Notes under the pieces: model-generated | What the model was told of the DNA's origin: nothing | Database searches by the model: none | Seen by the model: the letters and a program-made list of their open reading frames with translations, nothing else | Part shown: in pieces, positions 1 through 7,336 of the stretch | Position numbering within the stretch: the stretch's first letter is position 1 | Layout of the letters: each line of letters starts with the position of its first letter | DNA from: Candidatus Rifleibacteriota bacterium | GTDB taxonomy: Bacteria; Muiribacteriota; Ozemobacteria; Ozemobacterales; Ozemobacteraceae | Direction: 5' to 3' | NCBI GenBank assembly: GCA_905236675.1 | Contig: CAJOND010000009.1 | Coordinates: 1 to 64,000, forward strand | DNA: 64,000 nt | Made by a program: the position numbers and the translations under genes

Positions 1-38
1 TTATAATAAGCCAATATGAAAGGCATTTCTTTATTCAT
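1..38 (-). CDS. DUF3791-like protein, N-terminal fragment
   Basis: Only the first 12 codons lie in the window; the gene runs off the left edge on the minus strand. Its ATG (36-38) overlaps the TGA of the DUF3990 gene by four bases, so the two are translationally coupled. The peptide begins MNKEMPFILAYY. This resembles the usual beginning of the small DUF3791 proteins that commonly sit beside DUF3990 genes. The family call rests on that context and a dozen residues, so it is tentative. Confidence 0.4.
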   Translation of the reverse strand, partial: MNKEMPFILAYY

Positions 39-514
39 TTTATCATTACCTCTTTAAATTTAAGATAATTTAAAGCTTTTACTGTTTTAAAAGCATATTG
101 GTCTTTTAATTTCTGTGGAAGCAATCTTTTGATGGTTTCTTCTATATCGTATATTCCAGAGAAATATAAGGCAATAACAGGATAGGTTTTGTCATTAGCA
201 ACAGGTCCAATAACTAAATCAAAATCATCAGATGCATTAGGATTTGTTCTATTGTTTGTAACATAAAAAAGCCAGTTTTTATCACTTTTTTTGAAAGATA
301 ATACTTTTAAATCAGACTGGTTTGATTCATCGTATTCAAAAACAGAGACAATTGATTTTCCTTCATTACGTCTCATTGTCGTTAGTTTTGCCCATCTTTC
401 AGCCTGTTCATAACTTGATGTAAGATAAAAACCTGTTCCAAAATCAAGCTTTCTATCGGAAACTAATATTTTGGGTTCTTTAACTTCTATGTTACTTCCA
501 TGATATAGAATCAT
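35..514 (-). CDS. DUF3990 family protein (ADP-ribosyltransferase-like fold)
   Basis: A 159-residue protein starting with the YHGSN motif and followed by LDFGTGFYLT and QAERWA, the hallmark order of DUF3990. DUF3990 is related in fold to ADP-ribosyltransferases; the N-terminal Tyr-His-Gly would match the NAD-binding start of that fold. These genes are usually found with DUF3791 genes and are thought to act as toxin-like modules, but a biochemical role is not established as far as I know. A downstream DUF3791-like start overlaps by four bases. No signal peptide, so it should be cytoplasmic. The family is clear; the function is inferred. Confidence 0.8.
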   Translation of the reverse strand: MILYHGSNIEVKEPKILVSDRKLDFGTGFYLTSSYEQAERWAKLTTMRRNEGKSIVSVFEYDESNQSDLKVLSFKKSDKNWLFYVTNNRTNPNASDDFDLVIGPVANDKTYPVIALYFSGIYDIEETIKRLLPQKLKDQYAFKTVKALNYLKFKEVMIK

Positions 515-806
515 TTTCTTACATCAACTCCTTTATGTATATACCAATTACAACGTTTTTCTTTGTATTTTTTGATTGCAGGCATATAGTTTTACCTAAT
601 GAATAAACTATTTTAACTTTGAGTACCTAAGAGTTATTTATATAAATAACATAATTATTATAATAATTCTAAGGTATCCTAATGATTTTTTGATTATTTA
701 GAGACTTTCCTGATATGATTACTAGTACTTTTAGAAATTTCAGAACGACTATAAAGTATAGTATTAAAAAGAAACTCAGACAAATCACTTTAGAATTTTA
801 CCTATA

Positions 807-1028
807 TTGACTTTAGATTTTTATCAGCATTTATATCCAATTGAAATTAAGAGTGATAGAAAATCTGAGAAGAAACAAGCAGGCAATATAAAGAAATATA
901 TTGAACTAATAGGGGAAAACACTAAGGGACCTGTTTTTTATTTTGGTGATTCTACTATGGATATTAATGGAATAAAGTACGTTTCCTGGCACGATTGGAG
1001 TTCTTTTGCTTTTAACAACAACAAGTAA
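807..1028 (+). pseudogene. C-terminal remnant of a DUF4143-type ATPase
   Basis: A 73-codon open stretch with only a TTG start and no ribosome binding site. It contains LYPIEIKSD followed by a Gly-Pro-Val-Phe-Tyr strand and a terminal IKYVSWHDW. This is the layout of the last ~70 residues of AAA ATPases with a C-terminal DUF4143 domain (a restriction-endonuclease-like fold with a [YF]PIEIK core). The ATPase part (Walker A and B) is absent upstream, so this is a degraded remnant. It ends just before a bidirectional terminator. Confidence 0.55.
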
Positions 1029-1060
1029 AAAAATGGCTTGATATTATCAAGCCATTTTTT
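1028..1060. terminator. Bidirectional intrinsic terminator
   Basis: A perfect AT-rich hairpin, arms AAATGGCTTGATA and TATCAAGCCATTT, with A and T runs on both sides. It lies between the DUF4143 remnant (plus) and the GLUG lipoprotein (minus), and can end transcripts from either direction. Confidence 0.85.
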
Positions 1061-1065
1061 TACTA

Positions 1066-2523
1066 TTACTGCACAGGATTGCCTGGCATATTTTTTAGTT
1101 TTGGAAAGCCTGATGAGCCAATTTGCCAAATATCGTCAAAAGAAGTACCTTCGTCGTAACCATCTTTAAATATTTCGTTTTTCCAATCTGGGTTATCTAG
1201 TAAATTTGCACCATTAATACCGTCTAAAGCAACTGTTGATGGCAACGGGTTCTGTAAACCAGGCTGTGAAGTTACACCATTTTTTATAAGTTTCATATTC
1301 TTGTTGGCATAACAATTGGTGATGGTTGTTGCATATTTTCCTGAATAACTGACAGGAACTATTATTCTAGCTAATTCACCAGATTGAGTCTTAATATTTG
1401 AACAACCAGAATAACAGTTAGTAATTTGGTTACCACCGTAAATAGTATAACCGGAATAATCTTCACCTAATATTCCGCCAATATGACCAGAATAACTATC
1501 AATATCACATATTGAATAACAGTTAACTATTGATGATCCAGAAGAATAACCTACTAATCCACCCATAGTGAATGTAGTGTTATCTGTTCCTTCACTGTTA
1601 TCTGTTTTAAGCTCACCAACAAAGTAGCAGTTTTTAACATTTGATTCAAATAATTCACCGAACAAGCCACCACAACAAGCAGTGCCCTGAAATATAGCTG
1701 TGACTTTTGATTTAGAAAAACAATTATTTATTGTAGTTTTAGTTACTCGGCCAAACAAGCCACCAACATATCCTTCTCCGGAAACTTTGCCAAGTGAATA
1801 ACAATTTTTCACAGTACAATTTTCTCCTACCATACCTGCTAAACCACCGACAGTGCCCCCACCACACATTGTTCCAATAGTTTCTACATCAGAATAACAA
1901 TTTATCATTACGCTATTTTCACACAAATTACCTACTATACCACCGCAATAATCACCTGAATATATTTTTCCAGAGCCTTTAACCCAACAATTTTCTATTG
2001 TACTTCCATCGCAAGCTTGCCCGACTAAAGCGCCTACTATATCTGGTCCTTCACTGCCAAGTCCTTTTATACTAATTTCTATTCCTAGATTTTTGATATA
2101 ACTATGGTTGATACCTGCGAATAAAGCACACTCCCATCCGCCTTTTATATAAAGATTAGTGATTTTATGACCGTTACCATCGTAATTACAACTTTCTAAA
2201 GTTATAGGTTCCCAACCTCTATAAATATAATCTTTATCTAAGCGATTTTCATCATAAGCACTCAAATCTATATCTTGAGTCTGTTTGAAATAATTACCAT
2301 TAGAAACATAACGAACATTATATAAATCATCAGCGTTAGTAATTAAATATGGGTCTTTTTCTGTTCCAGAGCCTTCAAAGTAATTAACGAAAAATTTAAA
2401 TTCATAATCCCTTATAACAATTCCAAATTTATCTGTTAAACCGCTAATTTTACCAGTTACAGTTTTTCCAACGGTCCAAGATTTCCCGTTGTTTAGTTTA
2501 AAAGTAATAATTACCTTTAACAC
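1066..2523 (-). CDS. GLUG-repeat surface lipoprotein, C-terminal fragment after frameshift
   Basis: The open frame of 485 codons has no signal peptide and no ribosome binding site. It begins inside an Ig-like domain and continues as about 350 residues of GLUG-type repeats, with recurring blocks such as GGLVG or GGLFG followed by NCYS. GLUG repeats form beta-helical, adhesin-like structures on surface proteins. The preceding frame ends at 2498 within the same Ig-like domain. Dropping one T (A on the plus strand, 2500-2503) from the four-base run before that stop would read straight through as ...NYYFKLNNGKSW..., so this is the C-terminal third of one interrupted lipoprotein whose start is at 4034. 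Confidence 0.85.
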   Translation of the reverse strand: MLKVIITFKLNNGKSWTVGKTVTGKISGLTDKFGIVIRDYEFKFFVNYFEGSGTEKDPYLITNADDLYNVRYVSNGNYFKQTQDIDLSAYDENRLDKDYIYRGWEPITLESCNYDGNGHKITNLYIKGGWECALFAGINHSYIKNLGIEISIKGLGSEGPDIVGALVGQACDGSTIENCWVKGSGKIYSGDYCGGIVGNLCENSVMINCYSDVETIGTMCGGGTVGGLAGMVGENCTVKNCYSLGKVSGEGYVGGLFGRVTKTTINNCFSKSKVTAIFQGTACCGGLFGELFESNVKNCYFVGELKTDNSEGTDNTTFTMGGLVGYSSGSSIVNCYSICDIDSYSGHIGGILGEDYSGYTIYGGNQITNCYSGCSNIKTQSGELARIIVPVSYSGKYATTITNCYANKNMKLIKNGVTSQPGLQNPLPSTVALDGINGANLLDNPDWKNEIFKDGYDEGTSFDDIWQIGSSGFPKLKNMPGNPVQ

Positions 2524-3778
2524 TTAGTTTTCCACTGATATTTTCTGAAAAAGCTATAGAGGCTTTTGATACATCTGTTATGGTTCCATCACCACATATC
2601 ATAAATTTTAAATCAGAATGATGATAAGTGTTTGGTGTATCAAATTCTATATACACTGCTCCACGAGTGGAGAAAGAAAATTCTCTAGTACCTTGAAGCT
2701 TGTTACCATCTTTATCAAGAAGATTTTCTGAGAGTTGAATTCTATAGCTATTATCTGGCTGTAAATCAATACTCTTAATTGTCAGCACATCGTTTTTATT
2801 TGAAGAAGTATTCCAAGAAAACTGATTAGAATCTAAAGTTAAAGGTTTTCCTGTATTATCGACAACCTTTATTAAATCTACCAATTTTTGATTTGTATTC
2901 ATCTTCGTATTGAAAGTAATTACGATAGGAGTATCTACTTCAACTTTTGTTACGTTATTTTCAGGAGAAACAGATTTAACAATATTAGCTGTAGTAGTAA
3001 ATTCAAAAGGAATATTTGCTATGGTTTTTCCGAAATAGTCTCTAAGGTCGCTGATAGAACCAGCGATTTTGGTATTAGCAGGCCATTCTTCGTTGTGAGT
3101 ATAAATCACACGGTCATTTTCAAAAGTAAAGCTACCACCAACCTTTTTGGGGTTTCCAGAAGTAAAACTGATTTTAGCATAATTAGTATTGATTACAGCA
3201 CCATTGAAGAAAGCAGAAATAGTTGTCTGATTTGATACAAATTCTGCTTTATAGGCAGGAACCAATTCTGTTAAAGCTACAGAACCCGAATTTGAAGCGA
3301 TATTGGGGTCGTTTGTTCCTTCAGGAACTAAATAAAAATTACCTGATGTTTCAACGCCATCAGCAAAAGACATCGGGGTTGTAAAGGTTTGATAACCATT
3401 TTTAGAATAAGTAACATCCCAGCTACCAGCAGGCATATTAAAGACGGTATATTTCCCATCTCTACTAGAAGTTGAACGCTGCCCCCAAACTTCAACAATA
3501 ACGCCTTGAATAGCTTTTTGGCTAACAGCGTCATAAACGATTCCTGAAATTGAAGTCTTAGCAGGTATCATTACTATTTGAGGAACAATTATTATTGTTG
3601 TGTTTTCAACTTTCTGAACTTCGCTTCGCCACTTATATTCTTCATTGCCAATTTTTATATTGGCAACAACTCTATTTTCACCAAAGGGTACATTGGGAAG
3701 AATATATTTGCCATCTTTATCGGTTGTTGCTTTTATTTCAGGATAGCCTTCCAACCAAACTTTGACTTTGATTGGCAC
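2498..3778 (-). CDS. Ig-like (Big_5-type) surface lipoprotein, middle fragment
   Basis: This frame starts only at a GTG inside the preceding frame. It first encodes the end of a carboxypeptidase-regulatory-like beta sandwich (TTDKDGKYILPNVPFG) and then a second such domain (ISGIVYDAVSQKAIQGVIVEV). At least two SbsA/Big_5 Ig-like domains follow, with motifs such as SPENNVTKVEVDTPIVITF and the closing REFSFST. It ends at 2498 part-way through a third Ig-like domain that resumes in the next frame. The domain logic shows it is the central part of a single ~990-residue lipoprotein broken at both ends by frameshifts. Confidence 0.85.
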   Translation of the reverse strand: MPIKVKVWLEGYPEIKATTDKDGKYILPNVPFGENRVVANIKIGNEEYKWRSEVQKVENTTIIIVPQIVMIPAKTSISGIVYDAVSQKAIQGVIVEVWGQRSTSSRDGKYTVFNMPAGSWDVTYSKNGYQTFTTPMSFADGVETSGNFYLVPEGTNDPNIASNSGSVALTELVPAYKAEFVSNQTTISAFFNGAVINTNYAKISFTSGNPKKVGGSFTFENDRVIYTHNEEWPANTKIAGSISDLRDYFGKTIANIPFEFTTTANIVKSVSPENNVTKVEVDTPIVITFNTKMNTNQKLVDLIKVVDNTGKPLTLDSNQFSWNTSSNKNDVLTIKSIDLQPDNSYRIQLSENLLDKDGNKLQGTREFSFSTRGAVYIEFDTPNTYHHSDLKFMICGDGTITDVSKASIAFSENISGKLSVKGNYYF

Positions 3779-4034
3779 GTAAAGCTTGATTGTTTAATGT
3801 AGTATCACTAGCAATATTAGCAGTATTTGAAGCAGTGCTATCTAGATTTGCTCTGAAAGAGGAAGGTGGCAAAGAAACAGTTCCTTGTAAAGTTCCTGTT
3901 TGAGTTTGAGCAGCAGGATTTTTGCCACCTCCACCACCGCCACCACAAGCTGTAAGAATAAGAGTAGATAAAATTACAGTAACTATAAGGGAAAGACTTA
4001 TTAAATATTGTCTGGAATTATTTTTATTACCCAT
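3738..4034 (-). CDS. Surface lipoprotein, N-terminal fragment with lipobox
   Basis: 98 codons with a clear lipoprotein signal: positive N-terminus, hydrophobic core, then LTAC at about residues 27-30, followed by a poly-Gly stretch. After a short linker it enters a domain starting GTLQGTVSLP. That domain's second half (KVKVWLEGYPEIKATTDKDG) is in the neighbouring frame from 3778 on, so the reading frame breaks near 3779-3790. This is the true start of the Ig-like/GLUG lipoprotein that continues to 1066. As it stands it would make only a short, truncated lipoprotein. Confidence 0.85.
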   Translation of the reverse strand: MGNKNNSRQYLISLSLIVTVILSTLILTACGGGGGGGKNPAAQTQTGTLQGTVSLPPSSFRANLDSTASNTANIASDTTLNNQALRANQSQSLVGRLS

Positions 4035-4385
4035 TAACTAACTCCCTTTTTTTTAGCTTTAAGCTAAATAGATTATTTTGAAAAAAAATTAGAAATTTGA
4101 AATTAAGAATTTTTTAGTTTGCAAATCATCTAAGAATACATTTATTCATTAGTTTAAAAAACAAATAATCCCTTAATCTCTGTGTCTCAAATTTCTTTTC
4201 TCTAAGCAGAAATTATATATAAATTCTGTGTTAAATAGGTCTTTTCTAAAAAGACATTTTTGTAACAAATCTATATAAAAATGATAACACAATAGTGATT
4301 TTAAATCACGGATTTAAAATCACTAGATTCTTCACGTGGTTAATTTCTTTGGTAATTAGTATTCTCATTGTAAAAGGGAAAAACA
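4035..4385. other. Divergent intergenic region
   Basis: AT-rich gap between the surface lipoprotein (minus) and the XRE regulator (plus). The only structured element I see is the 15-bp inverted repeat at 4293-4325. No gene or RNA signature recognised. Confidence 0.6.
4293..4325. promoter_or_regulatory. 15-bp perfect inverted repeat, candidate operator
   Basis: Arms TAGTGATTTTAAATC and its exact reverse complement are separated by three bases (ACG). No T run follows on either strand, so it is not a typical terminator. It sits 60 bp before the XRE gene in a divergent promoter region, where an HTH regulator would be expected to bind. The operator role is an inference. Confidence 0.45.
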
Positions 4386-4685
4386 ATGAGAAAATCAGAA
4401 CGCAAACAGCTTAAAAAGGCATTAAGAGAAGATAGTCTTAATTTATTTGGTGAAATAATTGTAAAATTGAGGGAAAAAGAGGACTTGAGTCAAGAAGACT
4501 TAGCCTATGACTGTGGCATGGATAGAAGCTCTATGTCTAAGATAGAAACAGGAAGAAATGCACCAAGTATAATAACTTTATTCCATCTTGCTCAGGGGTT
4601 GAATACTAAGCCATCGGTTATCCTTGCCATGTTTGAAGAAAAGATGCTGAAAGAAAAGGTTGAGATACCTAAAGGAGAGGGATGA
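4386..4685 (+). CDS. XRE-family HTH transcriptional regulator
   Basis: A 99-residue cytoplasmic protein with an HTH_3 domain at about residues 22-76. LSQEDLAYDCGMDRSSMSKIETG is a textbook XRE helix-turn-helix with the conserved final Glu-x-Gly. A basic N-terminal extension precedes it. The AAGGGA before the ATG is a plausible ribosome binding site. It is a likely repressor of its own gene through the inverted repeat 60 bp upstream. It precedes hicAB but has its own upstream region, so it may be an orphan antitoxin or phage-type regulator. Confidence 0.85.
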   Translation: MRKSERKQLKKALREDSLNLFGEIIVKLREKEDLSQEDLAYDCGMDRSSMSKIETGRNAPSIITLFHLAQGLNTKPSVILAMFEEKMLKEKVEIPKGEG

Positions 4686-4781
4686 ATCAAAAAGACTAAA
4701 GCCTTTTTAATTAGATGTGTAGGATACAGGGAAAAGGGAAAGAGCCAAATAAAGCTCGGTGTGGTATGTGATTGGTGTTAC

Positions 4782-4810
4782 TTGTCAAAAGATACTATAT
4801 CTAGTATCAT
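4782..4810 (+). promoter_or_regulatory. hicAB promoter with overlapping operator
   Basis: A -35 TTGTCA (4782-4787), a 17-bp spacer and a -10 TATCAT (4805-4810) place transcription start at about 4817, the A of the hicA ATG. A perfect palindrome, GATACTA (4791-4797) and TAGTATC (4802-4808), fills the spacer and enters the -10. This is where a HicB ribbon-helix-helix repressor would bind. Confidence 0.6.
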
Positions 4811-4816
4811 ATAAAT

Positions 4817-5041
4817 ATGACCCAATTAGAAAAACTAATTAACAAAATGCGTGCTAATCCAAAAGATTGGCAAATTGGTGATTTGAAGAAATTAGCTGAG
4901 AGATTTAGCATTATTTGGCGTCAAAATGGTACAAGTCATGTTCAATTTGTTAGAAAAGATGGCATAACTTTAACGATTCCAGCTCATAGACCTATAAAAA
5001 CAATATATGTTAAGAAATTTCTTGATTTATTAGAGGTGTGA
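4817..5041 (+). CDS. hicA: HicA toxin (mRNA interferase)
   Basis: A 74-residue protein with the HicA dsRBD-like fold. Family features are the catalytic histidine within NGTSHVQF (His at residue 41) and the following TLTIPAHRPIKTIYVKKFL strand and helix. HicA cleaves mRNA and is neutralised by the product of the overlapping next gene. No ribosome binding site precedes the ATG and the predicted transcript starts at the ATG, so the message may be leaderless. Length and residues are normal, so the toxin looks intact. Confidence 0.93.
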   Translation: MTQLEKLINKMRANPKDWQIGDLKKLAERFSIIWRQNGTSHVQFVRKDGITLTIPAHRPIKTIYVKKFLDLLEV

Positions 5042-5043
5042 TT

Positions 5044-5415
5044 ATGACTAGAGAAGAATTAGAAAAATATCCTTTTGAATTAAGCAAATTATCAGAAGAA
5101 GATGGTGGAGGTTATTTAATTTCTTATACTGATTTTAATGATTGTATCTCAGATGGAGAAACAATAGAAGAAGCTATTGAAAACGGATTAGACGCTTTAA
5201 ATGGTTTAATAGAAACCTTAAAAGAGTTAAAGAAACCTATTCCTCAACCAAATAGCAAAAAAGTTAATACTGCTAGTGGCAAGTTCCTTATCCGACTTCC
5301 TAAAAGTTTACATGCTAGTCTATTAAATCAAGCCAAATTAGATAATATCAGCATGAATACATTAGCTGTTGCTCTCATAGCTGAAGGCTTAGGCAAAAAA
5401 CTAGCTTATAAATAG
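5044..5415 (+). CDS. hicB: HicB antitoxin
   Basis: About 123 residues. The N-terminal half is the RNase H-like HicB fold (GGGYLISYTDFNDCISDGETIEEAIENG). The C-terminal half (FLIRLPKSLHASLLNQAKLDNISMNTL) is a ribbon-helix-helix DNA-binding domain, so it both binds HicA and represses the operon. An in-frame GTG at 5038 overlaps the hicA stop by four bases, but the ATG at 5044 has a well-placed AGAGG and is preferred. The intact catalytic and DNA-binding parts suggest a working toxin-antitoxin pair. Confidence 0.92.
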   Translation: MTREELEKYPFELSKLSEEDGGGYLISYTDFNDCISDGETIEEAIENGLDALNGLIETLKELKKPIPQPNSKKVNTASGKFLIRLPKSLHASLLNQAKLDNISMNTLAVALIAEGLGKKLAYK

Positions 5416-5866
5416 TTTTTAGTGAAAAAATAAACTTGCTTTTATCTAGAACCAGCAGATTCTAAAAGTTTGTCTATATCGTTATAGGCATTTTCTAAGT
5501 ATTAAGTATGATACATCTTATATATCAAGAGAATTGGCGAGATTTTTAAAATTGATTAAAGCTGGTTGGCCTGTTCTTTCTAAATCACCAGCATAAACAA
5601 CACTACCGGGTAAAATGTTTTCAGAGCGTTGAGCAAAAGTTTTTAAATTCTTTGCAAAATCAGGAGTATAGGTTTGAGCAGATTTTATTTCATGAGCAAA
5701 AATTGTGTAAATTTTGAAGTTGAAAGTAAAATTTTTGACAATTTCATTTAGTTTTTTATTTAATTTTATTTTAGGTTAGAGTGTTTTAGAGACTTTATAA
5801 AGCCATTCATCTCAACTTTTCGTGAGGGACAAATCTTTTTTCTTTACAACTCTCAATTCTCAGTTT
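5416..5866. other. Intergenic region with gene remnants
   Basis: The gap after hicB contains a minus-strand DUF4143 remnant (5518-5697) and a heptamer repeat array at its right end. A further 19-codon minus-strand stretch at 5442-5501 could be another gene scrap but is too short to assign. No intact gene seen. Confidence 0.6.
5518..5697 (-). pseudogene. C-terminal remnant of a DUF4143-type ATPase
   Basis: Reading the minus strand gives about 60 codons ending at a TAA at 5518. The peptide contains HEIKSAQTYTPDF, then RSENILPGSVVYAGD, then a final NFKNL. This is the usual last segment of DUF4143 ATPases (IEIKSAQT..., then a Gly-Ser-Val-Val-Tyr-x-Gly-Asp strand). No start codon or ATPase core remains upstream. 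It is unrelated in exact sequence to the remnant at 807-1028, so two different members of this family have decayed here. Confidence 0.7.
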
Positions 5867-5878
5867 TCAGTTTTCGAC
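5851..5878. repeat. 7-nt tandem repeat array
   Basis: Four heptamers in a row: TCTCAAT, TCTCAGT, TTTCAGT, TTTCGAC. The array overlaps the last codons and stop of the DUF1254/DUF1214 gene (stop at 5867). It belongs to the heptamer repeat family found at other gene borders in this window. Confidence 0.7.
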
Positions 5879-7321
5879 TCTAGTTACTATAGGAGCTGCC
5901 CAGAATCCGTTTATCGCAGCTTCGTTTGGCAAATATATACGCATTATCAGATGAAAAGATCTGCCTTTTGGAGTAGGTAAAATATTTGCTGATAAACTTG
6001 CATTAGATGAGCTTGAACTGGTTGGTTGCAGAAAAACATCTGTATAGCCAGCTTCATCAGGTTCTAACTGCGTCAAATCATTTATAGAAAAAACGGTATT
6101 GTCGTTTTCCGTAATTAAATGATTATTGGAGTCATATAACGTTATAGACCAGAATCCACTTTGTTCTAATGGTGGGAATCTGCTTTCTTTGAATCTTAAT
6201 CTATAAGTTGCGCTTCCATTAAAGGTTTTGTTGTCATCATCCTTATACTTAAAATAAGTAACACAGGTAGAATTAGGATGTGCACAAAGATAATTTAAAG
6301 CGCAAAAAGCTCTGTAATCATATTCTGTTCCAAAGTTGCCTATATCGTAAGTATAAAAGTTCCAAAGGCCGGCATCATGATTGGCTGTATGAAAAAGATA
6401 TTGCTGGCTCTTTGAAGTCCATTCGCTTGTCATGCATTGGGACTTCATGCTCTCAAAGTAACGAGTACCGTTTTCCCCTAATATTTCAGATTTAAAGGTT
6501 AATCCAGGACCTACCCCCACCCTCTTCATTCTTTTTAACACTTCTTTATCTGCTTCTTTTGGAGGATTAGTCAACATTAGCTTATTAGCAAGATTAAAAT
6601 AATCGTCAGAACTTAATGAGTTTAGTTTTGTCAGAGGAACAAATTCGTTGGGATCATAATAAGGGCTGTAAGGTTGACGACCACCACTCTGATAAAGCTT
6701 TAGCACTTTGGCATCTATTTTTGCCTGAATAGCTTTAACATTTTCGAGGTCTTCTTCTCCAAAACAGCGTATTCGACCAATAAGCCAAGCTATATTTGTA
6801 GGAACTTTAACTTGGGTCATACCATTAGGAACTTTGTCTTTAAAATTAGGTCCTGTAATTAAATATTTTGTTTTGTTAGATTTGGTGCCTTTTCCAATAG
6901 AAATTACACAGTTGGTATAAGCATCAAAAAGCTCAAACATACAGAATCTATCAGGAATAGGTTTTGTAAAAACTACAGCATCATCTTTTAAATCTAAAAA
7001 AGCTTGAGAGCAAACAACATCATAATTAACATGGGCTGTTTCGCCAAAATCAACATCAGCAATAGCTTCTGAATGGCAGAATTGATTTATAGGAGCCGAT
7101 GTTGGTGTAGGACACATTGCATTTGTGAATCTAACCTTTGTGAAATGCATATAAACCAACGGGAACGTAAAGGTAAAAGCCTCTTTCAAATATGCCAGCC
7201 TGGTAATTTCATCTAAAGGTGCCTCTTCATATTTAGAACCGCCTCCACCACAGCCTAGTAGTGAGGTGATAATAAAGATTAATAATAGAAACAGACCTAA
7301 TAATGATTTGCGATTTCTCAT
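5867..7321 (-). CDS. DUF1254/DUF1214 domain lipoprotein
   Basis: 484 residues with a lipoprotein signal peptide (cleavage at SLLGC, about residue 24) and then a poly-Gly spacer. The N-terminal half matches DUF1254 (YMHFTKVRFTNA, then NYDVVCSQAFLDL, where the family usually has a conserved DT.Y...W.DL region). The C-terminal half matches DUF1214: FWSITLYDSNNHLITEN, then the closing MRIYLPNEAAINGFWAAPIV. These two-domain proteins are exported and of unknown enzymatic function. The last codons lie within a 7-nt repeat array, which may have replaced the original C-terminal residues. The gene is followed on the minus strand by decayed DNA. Confidence 0.85.
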   Translation of the reverse strand: MRNRKSLLGLFLLLIFIITSLLGCGGGGSKYEEAPLDEITRLAYLKEAFTFTFPLVYMHFTKVRFTNAMCPTPTSAPINQFCHSEAIADVDFGETAHVNYDVVCSQAFLDLKDDAVVFTKPIPDRFCMFELFDAYTNCVISIGKGTKSNKTKYLITGPNFKDKVPNGMTQVKVPTNIAWLIGRIRCFGEEDLENVKAIQAKIDAKVLKLYQSGGRQPYSPYYDPNEFVPLTKLNSLSSDDYFNLANKLMLTNPPKEADKEVLKRMKRVGVGPGLTFKSEILGENGTRYFESMKSQCMTSEWTSKSQQYLFHTANHDAGLWNFYTYDIGNFGTEYDYRAFCALNYLCAHPNSTCVTYFKYKDDDNKTFNGSATYRLRFKESRFPPLEQSGFWSITLYDSNNHLITENDNTVFSINDLTQLEPDEAGYTDVFLQPTSSSSSNASLSANILPTPKGRSFHLIMRIYLPNEAAINGFWAAPIVTRVEN

Positions 7322-7336
7322 TTAATAATTTTGCTT

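Noticed and set aside
5442-5501. A 19-codon minus-strand stretch resembling a protein C-terminus
   Set aside because: Bounded by stops on both sides and too short to assign to any family; may be a scrap of a decayed gene.
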